Positions 1-5,167 of a stretch of 6,396 nt of DNA are shown here, one piece after another. The first letter of the stretch is position 1, and the number at the start of each line of letters is the position of its first letter. The stretch lies in assembly GCA_022428035.1 (NCBI GenBank), contig JAKMDG010000143.1, positions 1 through 6,396 of the forward strand. Direction: 5' to 3'. The stretch comes from Longimicrobiales bacterium (GTDB lineage: Bacteria; Gemmatimonadota; Gemmatimonadetes; Longimicrobiales; Gaopeijiaceae). The translations under genes and the position numbers were made by a program. A model generated the notes under the pieces. That model saw only the letters and a list, made by a program, of their open reading frames with translations. It was not told the DNA's origin and made no database searches.

Positions 1-124
1 TGCCCGACTGGGCCTCCGCGACCACGGCAGTCATCGCGTGAGTGAGGAGAACGAGTGCGACCAGGCGGGCGGCGCAGGCCGCGCTTGTTAAAAGGTCAAC
101 GGGTCTGTTGTGCAAAGAGAGCAT
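1..124 (-). CDS. Possible 5' end of a secreted protein gene (partial, runs off the left edge)
   Basis: Reading leftward from an ATG at 124, the frame stays open to the window edge for 41 codons. The predicted N-terminus has a hydrophobic stretch (about residues 14-35, containing LVALVLLTHAMTAVV) ending in a signal-peptidase-I-like site, AEA, followed by QSG. A signal peptide with cleavage before Q is common in secreted proteins of Gram-negative bacteria. The start is uncertain: a TTG at 115 and an ATG at 34 are in frame, but the ATG at 34 would delete most of the hydrophobic segment. No convincing Shine-Dalgarno sequence lies just upstream; a GGAGG-like run sits about 20 bases away. It would be divergent from the deacetylase gene. 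The family cannot be identified because only the leader is visible. It could also be chance coding in GC-rich DNA; a plus-strand gene tail ending at 39-41 is the main alternative. Confidence 0.42.
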   Translation of the reverse strand, partial: MLSLHNRPVDLLTSAACAARLVALVLLTHAMTAVVAEAQSG

Positions 125-128
125 CGGT

Positions 129-145
129 GTCCGGTACGGCCGGAC
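129..145. repeat. 17-bp interrupted palindrome between divergent genes
   Basis: The arms GTCCGG and CCGGAC are perfect 6-bp inverted copies separated by TACGG. The element lies 4 bases upstream of the candidate minus-strand start at 124 and about 60 bases upstream of the deacetylase start at 205. This would suit an operator for a dimeric regulator or a short mRNA hairpin. In GC-rich DNA such palindromes also occur by chance, and no regulator gene is visible nearby. Confidence 0.3.
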
Positions 146-204
146 CTCCGGTTCGGATTCGGGTATCTTGTCTTGCCGCCCTACCCGACGTCGACTCGAG
201 AGCC

Positions 205-1113
205 GTGCTCGCCTGGTACTGCGACCAGTTCGTTCTTCCGCTGCCCGACCACCATCGCTTCCCGATGGAGAAGTACCGACTTCTCCGAGAACGCGTTGCG
301 TCCGACGGTCGGATCCAGCTCGAGATTCCGGAGGCTGCTACCAATCACGACCTCACTCGGGTCCATACGGCCGAGTATGTCGCGCGTGTCACCTCGGGCG
401 GCCTCGCGCGGGACGAGATCCGTCGCATCGGGTTTCCATGGTCACTCGAGCTTGTCGAACGATCCCGTCGCTCCACGGGTGGGACGATTCACGCAGCCGA
501 GCGAGCCCACCGAGACGGAATCTCGGTCAACCTGGCCGGCGGTACGCATCACGCGTTTGCCGACGGGGGTGAGGGATTCTGCGTCTTCAATGACGTCGCG
601 GTCGCCGTCCGGTCGCTGCAGTCGCGGGGCATCGTCGACCGATGTGCCGTACTGGATCTCGACGTCCACCAGGGCAACGGCACGGCCGCGATCTTCCGGG
701 GAGATGACTCGGTATTCACCCTCTCGGTCCATGGAGCCTCCAACTACCCCTTCCGCAAAGAGACGAGTGATCTGGATATCGGGCTCGACGACGGAGCGGG
801 GGACGATGTCTTTCTGTCGGCCGTGCATGAGGGCGTGAGGCGCGCACTCGGCGCAGGTGTGGACCTCGCCTTCTACATCGCCGGTGCGGACCCCTTCGAG
901 GGAGATCGGCTTGGCCGCCTGGCGGTAAGCATGAACGGGCTCAGAGAGCGGGACCGCGTCGTCTTCGACGCATGCGAACAAGCCGGGACCCCCGTAGCGG
1001 TGGTCATGTCCGGCGGATACGCTGAGGACGTTCACGACACGGTCGAGATCCATGCGACCACAGTGCTCGAAGCCGCACGCCGAGCCTCTTCCTCCGCGTC
1101 CACGAACCTCTGA
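205..1113 (+). CDS. Histone deacetylase family protein (zinc-dependent amidohydrolase), GTG start
   Basis: This is a 302-residue member of the arginase/deacetylase fold family, whose bacterial members hydrolyse acetyl-amide bonds on proteins, polyamines or other small amines, most likely in the cytoplasm. I chose the GTG at 205 because the family normally begins a few residues before the motif seen here as DQFVLPLPDHHRFPMEKY (residues 7-24). The frame is open back to a GTG at 55, but those 50 extra residues are arginine-rich and unlike the family. All active-site elements are present: the histidine pair H115-H116, FND at 128-130, DLDVHQGNG with zinc ligands D153 and H155, the third zinc ligand D229 in AGADPFEGD, and the transition-state tyrosine Y272 in SGGY. 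The FPMEKY-type N-terminus resembles the bacterial group near class IV (HDAC11-like) deacetylases. There is no signal peptide. The stop is one base before the next gene, so the two are probably co-transcribed and translationally coupled. The natural substrate is unknown; bacteria of this type lack eukaryotic histones. Family certain, start fairly sure. Confidence 0.93.
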   Translation: MLAWYCDQFVLPLPDHHRFPMEKYRLLRERVASDGRIQLEIPEAATNHDLTRVHTAEYVARVTSGGLARDEIRRIGFPWSLELVERSRRSTGGTIHAAERAHRDGISVNLAGGTHHAFADGGEGFCVFNDVAVAVRSLQSRGIVDRCAVLDLDVHQGNGTAAIFRGDDSVFTLSVHGASNYPFRKETSDLDIGLDDGAGDDVFLSAVHEGVRRALGAGVDLAFYIAGADPFEGDRLGRLAVSMNGLRERDRVVFDACEQAGTPVAVVMSGGYAEDVHDTVEIHATTVLEAARRASSSASTNL

Positions 1114-1114
1114 C

Positions 1115-2113
1115 ATGCTATCACGCATCGAAGCTCTGGATCGACTTCGTACCCAGCCGCGGACGCGGTTGGCGAACCTCCCGACTCCGCTCGTACCGCT
1201 GCCCCGCCTCGGCCGCGCGCTCAATGCCAGCCGCCTCTGGGCGAAGATGGATGCTGAGACAGGGTTCGCACTCGGTGGCAACAAGGTCAGGAAGCTCGAG
1301 TACGTGCTGGCGCCGCCCATGCTGGACGGAATCACGTGCCTCGTCACCGCCGGTGGTCCTCAGTCCAACCACTGTCGTGTCACAGCGGCCTTCGCCGCAC
1401 GGCATGGTCTGCGCTGTATCCTCGTCACCAATCGTGGCCCGGAGGGAGACCCCACGGGAAACGCGCTTCTGCACCGATTGTTCGGTGCCGAGATTGTCCT
1501 GATCGAAGACCGGAGTGAGCGCCCAAGTCGCATGGAGTCGGTGACACAGGAGCTGCTCGCTGCCGGGGAGACCCCCCTCGTGCTTCCAATCGGGGCATCG
1601 ACACCGTTGGGCTGCCTCGGGTACGCTAGCGCGGCAATCGAACTCTGCAACCAGATCGACGTCCTCAACGACGGGTGCACCGAGACGGTCGTGTTCAGTG
1701 CCTCATCCTCCGGCGGTACCCTGGCCGGGTTGATCCTCGGGCTGGCTCTCGTCCAACGGACAGATATACGTCTCTTCGGAGTGAGCGCCGACGAACCGGC
1801 CGATGAGCTCGACGCGGTGTGTCGCACGCTCGCGCGGGATGCTGCGGCCGACCTGCTCGGCACGACCATCGACCCGGAGATCGTGCCCTTCGAATCGATC
1901 GATGATCAGGTCGGCGACGGATACGGCATCCCGACCACCGCGTCGCGCGAGGCGACTGAACTCTTTGGTCGGCAGGCCGGTATCGTGCTCGATCCGACCT
2001 ACACCTCGAAAGCCGCAGCCGCGCTCATCGCACACCTTCGAGGAGACGGCATCCCGGACCACCAGCGCTGTGTGTTCCTCCACACGGGCGGCGCCCCCGG
2101 GCTACTCGCCTGA
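1115..2113 (+). CDS. PLP-dependent enzyme, D-cysteine desulfhydrase / ACC deaminase family
   Basis: This 332-residue protein matches the whole length of the family (about 325-340 residues). These fold-type II PLP enzymes include D-cysteine desulfhydrase (dcyD: D-cysteine to pyruvate, sulfide and ammonia), ACC deaminase and L-cysteate sulfo-lyase (cuyA). The PLP lysine is K57 in FALGGNKVRKLEY. Other family motifs are QSNHCR (83-88), a glycine-rich phosphate loop SSSGGTLAGL (197-206), DGYGIP (268-273), LDPTYTSKA (292-300) and HTGGAPGLLA at the C-terminus. Two positions argue against true ACC deaminase: its catalytic glutamate after the tyrosine of the DPxY motif is T297 here, and the leucine of its HLGG motif is T324. 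Both match desulfhydrase-type members. The ATG at 1115 is chosen over upstream in-frame codons because it restores the normal N-terminus and sits one base after the deacetylase stop. No Shine-Dalgarno sequence is evident, which fits coupled translation. Exact substrate is not decidable; desulfhydrase activity is the leading inference. Confidence 0.9.
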   Translation: MLSRIEALDRLRTQPRTRLANLPTPLVPLPRLGRALNASRLWAKMDAETGFALGGNKVRKLEYVLAPPMLDGITCLVTAGGPQSNHCRVTAAFAARHGLRCILVTNRGPEGDPTGNALLHRLFGAEIVLIEDRSERPSRMESVTQELLAAGETPLVLPIGASTPLGCLGYASAAIELCNQIDVLNDGCTETVVFSASSSGGTLAGLILGLALVQRTDIRLFGVSADEPADELDAVCRTLARDAAADLLGTTIDPEIVPFESIDDQVGDGYGIPTTASREATELFGRQAGIVLDPTYTSKAAAALIAHLRGDGIPDHQRCVFLHTGGAPGLLA

Positions 2114-2182
2114 CGAGACCTGTGAGTCCGCAGTCAAGATCTGAGGGGTGACCGATCGCAGGTACGGAGCCGGGAGCTACCG

Positions 2183-3226
2183 CTAAGGCCCTCGCACCCC
2201 GAGCAGGGTCGTAATGCCGAAGGCTTCGAGCGTCATCCAGACCCCGAACCCACCATAAAGCATCAGCATCACGTGTGCCTCCTGCATCGACAGCTCCATG
2301 TCACGCAGCATGAACACGAGCATCACGATCGTGGCGAGGACGAGGAACGTCATCATCGGCACGATCTGCGTGAAATTCACGACGATCGCACCCGTGATCA
2401 TGACGCCCATGGGCACGGCCACCAGCAGATCGAACACGTTACTGCCGAGCACATTCGACACGCTGGATTCGCTCCGCCCAAGGACCGACGCACGGACGCT
2501 CACGAAGGTGTCGGGGATCGACGTCGCCGCCGCGACAATCGTCATTCCCCAGAGGAAGGTCGGGGTCTGCAGCATTTCGCCGAGGTTGATCGCGACCCTG
2601 AGCAGTATCTCGACACCGATCAGGATGAGAACGATGCAACCGGCCAGGGTGCCCCATTCCTTGAGGGGGCTGATCCCCTCCCTACGCGGGTTATCGTCCC
2701 GACTGCGCTTCACCTCCTCAAACTGGATGAAGAGGTAGAGACCGTAGAGCAGCAGCGGGAACGCGGCGAGGTAGCGCGTGAAGTCGCCGAAGAAGACCTC
2801 GCGACCATCCGGCAGCAGGTCGGGTGGCAGGTCGCCATAGATCACGGACAGGCTCAGGATCAGCATCAGAACCGCCACGGAGACCAGATAGAACTGAGCT
2901 TCGCGGTACACGAGATCTCGGTTCGCCCGAAGCGGCCGACCGCGCGCATACACGGAGAATGCCGGGATCACGAGGATGTTGTAGATGGCCGACCCGATGA
3001 TAGCGGACAGACCGAGCTCGAAGTCGTTGTGCACCGGGAACGCGAGCAGAGCCGTCATCAGCTCCGGCATACTCGACGCCACGGCGAGCAATACGGATCC
3101 CTTCACCGCATCGGGGATTCCGTAGTACTGAGCGAGCCTGTGAGTGGCTTCTTCGAGCTTGGAGCACGCAAGCCAGAGAAGCGCGGTCCCAAAGAGGATG
3201 GCGCCCAGTATGAAGACGATTGTCAT
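2183..3226 (-). CDS. Sodium/calcium exchanger family (CaCA) membrane protein
   Basis: This 347-residue, strongly hydrophobic protein has the two inverted alpha repeats that define cation/Ca2+ exchangers, which move Ca2+ across the inner membrane against Na+ or H+. Alpha-1 spans about residues 43-90, with ASSMPE (50-55) and GSAIYN (78-83). Alpha-2 spans about 227-272, with ATSIPD (234-239) and GSNVFD (261-266). By position E55, N83, D239 and D266 should be the ion-coordinating residues. The usual GTSLPE is changed in both repeats, and alpha-2 carries Asp rather than Glu, as in the K+-dependent NCKX type. About ten membrane segments are expected, with a charged central loop near 170-190 (EEVKRSRDDNPRREG). 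The start at 3226 is the only ATG placing the first hydrophobic helix at the N-terminus; no start codon is in frame just upstream and no Shine-Dalgarno sequence is visible. It lies 134 bases downstream of the peptide transporter on the same strand and converges with the desulfhydrase-like gene. Ion and coupling specificity are inferred only at family level. Confidence 0.92.
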   Translation of the reverse strand: MTIVFILGAILFGTALLWLACSKLEEATHRLAQYYGIPDAVKGSVLLAVASSMPELMTALLAFPVHNDFELGLSAIIGSAIYNILVIPAFSVYARGRPLRANRDLVYREAQFYLVSVAVLMLILSLSVIYGDLPPDLLPDGREVFFGDFTRYLAAFPLLLYGLYLFIQFEEVKRSRDDNPRREGISPLKEWGTLAGCIVLILIGVEILLRVAINLGEMLQTPTFLWGMTIVAAATSIPDTFVSVRASVLGRSESSVSNVLGSNVFDLLVAVPMGVMITGAIVVNFTQIVPMMTFLVLATIVMLVFMLRDMELSMQEAHVMLMLYGGFGVWMTLEAFGITTLLGVRGP

Positions 3227-3240
3227 CGCGCGAAGCTGTT

Positions 3241-3254
3241 CGGACCCCGGTCCG
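3241..3254. repeat. 14-bp near-perfect palindrome upstream of the exchanger start
   Basis: CGGACC and GGTCCG are perfect 6-bp inverted arms around a 2-base centre (CC). The element ends 14 bases before the exchanger ATG on the minus strand, where a ribosome-binding site would be expected. As RNA it could form a 5-bp hairpin with a four-base loop. It might be an operator or an initiation-modulating hairpin. Short GC palindromes are common at this base composition, so function is speculative. Confidence 0.28.
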
Positions 3255-3272
3255 CTGGCAAGAGCTAGATCG

Positions 3273-3288
3273 GCCCGACTGCCCGACT
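3273..3288. repeat. 8-bp tandem direct repeat in the transporter-exchanger gap
   Basis: GCCCGACT occurs twice in immediate succession. The second copy runs into CCCGACTCGGG (3282-3292), itself a palindrome with an odd centre. It sits in the 134-base gap between the two minus-strand membrane-protein genes. It may be a binding site or simple replication slippage; nothing identifies a function. Confidence 0.3.
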
Positions 3289-3360
3289 CGGGTTCATCAC
3301 CTGACGATCAACACGAGGATCGGTGCGAGACGGCAGTGGCTCCCTCCTGGATCTCCGCTG

Positions 3361-4878
3361 CTATTGGCGCCCACCCATCATTTTCTTGAACGGCTGGCTG
3401 ACCACGAGTGCCAGGATGCCCACGCCACCAATGATCATGGCTACCGTGCGGAATAGATCAGCCGGCATCATGGTCTCGAGCTGGCCGGCCACCAGACCCG
3501 CGAAGAGGTTGCCGAGCGCGGCCCCGACGAACCAGATGCCCATCATCTGACCTACGCGGCGTGTGGGTGAAAGCTTGGTGATCGCCGATAACCCGATCGG
3601 CGAGATACAGAGCTCGCCCACGGTGTGCAGGAAGTAGGTCACGACAAGCCAGGACGGCGATACCAGACTGTCCGGCGACGCGTTCGCCGCACCCCAGGCC
3701 AGAACGAAGAAGCCCATCGCGAGACCCAGCAGCCCGAGCCCCGCCTTCACCGGGATCGATGGATTCACCTGGCGTGAGTCGAGCCAGACCCAGAGCGTGC
3801 CGAACAGCGGGGCGAGCAGAATGATGAAGCCAGCGTTGATGGACTGAAGCGTCGACGCGGGAATCTCGAAACCGAACATCGTCCGGTCGGTCAGGTCCCG
3901 AGCAAAGAGGTTTAGCGAGGTGCCGGCCTGCTCGAACCCGGACCAGAAGACAGCAATCATCAGGAAGAGCCAGAAGATCACCGCCATTCGTTTGTTTTCT
4001 TCAGGGGTGTGGCCCCCGAGCGTCCAGACGTAGACGAAATAGAGGGCCACCAGGATGAGAACGCTGTAGCCGAGCGCCTGAGCAATCTGCGTGATCGAGA
4101 CCGCGATCGTTCCATTTGACACGAGGAACGCAAAGGCTGCGACTGCCGCGACAACCGCGGCGAGGGAGCCAAAGAACTTCTTCGAGAGTGCCGCGACCTC
4201 TTCGGGCGTCTTGTCCGTCCGCAGATGACCGATGTCCCCGAGGTGCGGCTGCCCGATCCGGTACTGGATCAGACCGAGCACCATCCCTACGCCCGCTGCA
4301 CCAAAGCCCCAGTGCCAGTGATACCCTTCACCGAGCCAACCTGTGATGAGCGGTCCGAAGAACGCCCCGAGGTTGATCCCCATGTAGAACACGGAGAAGC
4401 CCGCATCGCGACGCGCCCCACCCTCCGGGTAGAGGTCACCGACGATGGTCGAGACATTCGGCTTCAGCAGTCCGGTCCCGCAGATGATGAAGACCAGCCC
4501 AAGGAAGAACGTGAAGTTCGACGGGACGGCCATCGTGAAATGGCCAAGGGCGATGATCCAGCCGCCAACCCAGATTGCCTTGCGCTGACCCCAGAGGTTG
4601 TCGGCGATCCATCCGCCCGGCAGCGCCGTGATGTACACGAGCGCCGTGTACATACCGTAGATCGCTCCGGCCGTCGCTACGTCGAGTCCCAAGCCCGGGT
4701 TCGACTCGATGGTCGCAGTGGTCATGAAAAGCGTGAGTAGCGCGCGCATCCCGTAGTACGAGAAGCGCTCCCACATCTCGGTAAAGAAGAGCGTCGACAG
4801 CCCCCACGGATGTCCGAAGAAGGTCCTTCCATCGGAAGCCGTGAGACCTCCATTTGGGCTTGAACTGTTCACGCTCAT
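3361..4878 (-). CDS. POT/PTR family proton-coupled peptide transporter
   Basis: This 505-residue inner-membrane protein is a major-facilitator-type transporter of the proton-dependent oligopeptide family, which imports di- and tripeptides with H+. The ExxERxxYY proton-coupling motif is present in helix 1 as EMWERFSYY (34-42: E34, E37, R38, Y41, Y42). It is followed by GGWIADNLWGQRKAI (88-102). The PTR2 signature region spans about 132-178, with GTGLLKPN (134-141, K139) and FYMGINLGAFFGPL (164-177). Helix 7 carries FWSGFEQAGTSLN (311-323, E317) and helix 10 GELCISPIGLS (421-431, E422), both with the acidic residues expected for peptide binding. Length is normal for bacterial POTs. The ATG at 4878 is preferred: GGAG lies three bases upstream, and the N-terminus is short and polar as in homologues. 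The frame is open to 5310, but that 144-residue extension has no POT features and would overlap the divergent protease gene. Divergence from a secreted protease suggests a shared role in peptide nutrition. Confidence 0.96.
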   Translation of the reverse strand: MSVNSSSPNGGLTASDGRTFFGHPWGLSTLFFTEMWERFSYYGMRALLTLFMTTATIESNPGLGLDVATAGAIYGMYTALVYITALPGGWIADNLWGQRKAIWVGGWIIALGHFTMAVPSNFTFFLGLVFIICGTGLLKPNVSTIVGDLYPEGGARRDAGFSVFYMGINLGAFFGPLITGWLGEGYHWHWGFGAAGVGMVLGLIQYRIGQPHLGDIGHLRTDKTPEEVAALSKKFFGSLAAVVAAVAAFAFLVSNGTIAVSITQIAQALGYSVLILVALYFVYVWTLGGHTPEENKRMAVIFWLFLMIAVFWSGFEQAGTSLNLFARDLTDRTMFGFEIPASTLQSINAGFIILLAPLFGTLWVWLDSRQVNPSIPVKAGLGLLGLAMGFFVLAWGAANASPDSLVSPSWLVVTYFLHTVGELCISPIGLSAITKLSPTRRVGQMMGIWFVGAALGNLFAGLVAGQLETMMPADLFRTVAMIIGGVGILALVVSQPFKKMMGGRQ

Positions 4879-4881
4879 CTG

Positions 4882-4885
4882 CTCC
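4882..4885 (-). promoter_or_regulatory. Ribosome-binding site deciding the transporter start
   Basis: On the minus strand GGAG is followed by CAG and then the ATG at 4878. The spacing of three bases is short but workable. It is the clearest Shine-Dalgarno-like site in the window and supports the short N-terminus of the transporter over the 144-residue upstream extension. Confidence 0.5.
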
Positions 4886-4898
4886 AGGGTTGAACTCG

Positions 4899-4945
4899 GG
4901 CCTCGAAAGGTCGAAGCACAAGCCACTATCTGGGGGGTCGAGGCC
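4899..4945 (-). repeat. Inverted repeat / potential stem-loop in the transporter leader
   Basis: GGCCTCGA (4899-4906) and TCGAGGCC (4938-4945) are perfect 8-bp inverted copies 31 bases apart. In the transporter mRNA this would form a GC-rich stem closing a 31-base loop, ending 20 bases before the start codon and 13 bases before the GGAG. Its position suggests possible control of translation or binding of a regulator. The loop matches no riboswitch class I know. An 8-bp repeat at this distance has a modest chance of arising randomly in a region this size. Confidence 0.38.
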
Positions 4946-5094
4946 GCTGATCGCAAGACGCTGTCCTGTGCCGGAATCAGCCAAAACGGCGGGTTCGGTG
5001 TTGCACGCGTACAGCAACGCGACACGACGGGAGCCAGCCTCGGAGCTTTTTCTACGCCATAACCGATTGCAGCGCGCCGTTTTAAAGAACCGCT

Positions 5095-5124
5095 TTGACA
5101 AGGCATTTCACTTGCGGGTACCAT
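5095..5124 (+). promoter_or_regulatory. Possible sigma-70-type promoter of the protease gene
   Basis: TTGACA (5095-5100) is a perfect consensus -35 hexamer. TACCAT (5119-5124), 18 bases later, matches four of six -10 positions. The overlapping CATAAT (5122-5127) is closer to consensus but 21 bases away. Transcription would start near 5131, giving a leader of about 35-40 bases before the protease ATG at 5168. The surrounding AT-richness supports a promoter here; the sigma-factor preferences of this organism are unknown. Confidence 0.4.
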
Positions 5125-5167
5125 AATTGTGATATTCGAACATCGATTTTCTACTGAGTTCACGCAG

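Larger units (their letters stand above)
4879..5167. promoter_or_regulatory. Divergent intergenic region between peptide transporter and protease
   Basis: These 289 bases separate the two divergent starts. The left three quarters are GC-rich and form the probable leader of the transporter; the right part (about 5081-5160) is distinctly AT-richer, as expected for a promoter zone. It contains the promoter-like site for the protease and the transporter leader stem-loop, listed separately. For the transporter I see only weak promoter candidates, such as TTTAAA (5086-5081) and GGTTAT (5064-5059) on the minus strand with 16 bases between. I recognise no known riboswitch. There is no credible small gene in it, although the minus strand is open by chance. 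Confidence 0.6.

Noticed and set aside
3..41. The tail of a plus-strand gene ending PDWASATTAVIA before a TGA at 39-41.
   Set aside because: Only 12 residues are visible, with nothing diagnostic. It competes with the minus-strand signal-peptide reading; neither can be settled without more sequence.
55..204. A longer deacetylase starting at the upstream GTG at 55.
   Set aside because: The added 50 residues are Arg-rich, lack similarity to the family and precede the normal start point at GTG 205.
442..1347. A 301-codon open frame on the minus strand.
   Set aside because: It lies antisense to the deacetylase and the PLP enzyme, which have full sets of family motifs. Its translation is rich in Arg/Ser/Gly with no recognisable domain: a GC-rich shadow frame.
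2114..2182. A bidirectional terminator between the convergent PLP-enzyme and exchanger genes.
   Set aside because: I found only weak four-base pairings such as GGTA/TACC and no T-run on either strand.
2273..3268. A 331-codon plus-strand frame opposite the exchanger.
   Set aside because: The translation is dominated by His, Arg, Asp and Glu, typical of the antisense of a hydrophobic membrane-protein gene. The exchanger on the other strand is unmistakable.
4879..5094. A riboswitch, such as a cobalamin element, in the transporter leader.
   Set aside because: A GCCACT string is present near 4922, but on the wrong strand and without the other conserved boxes.
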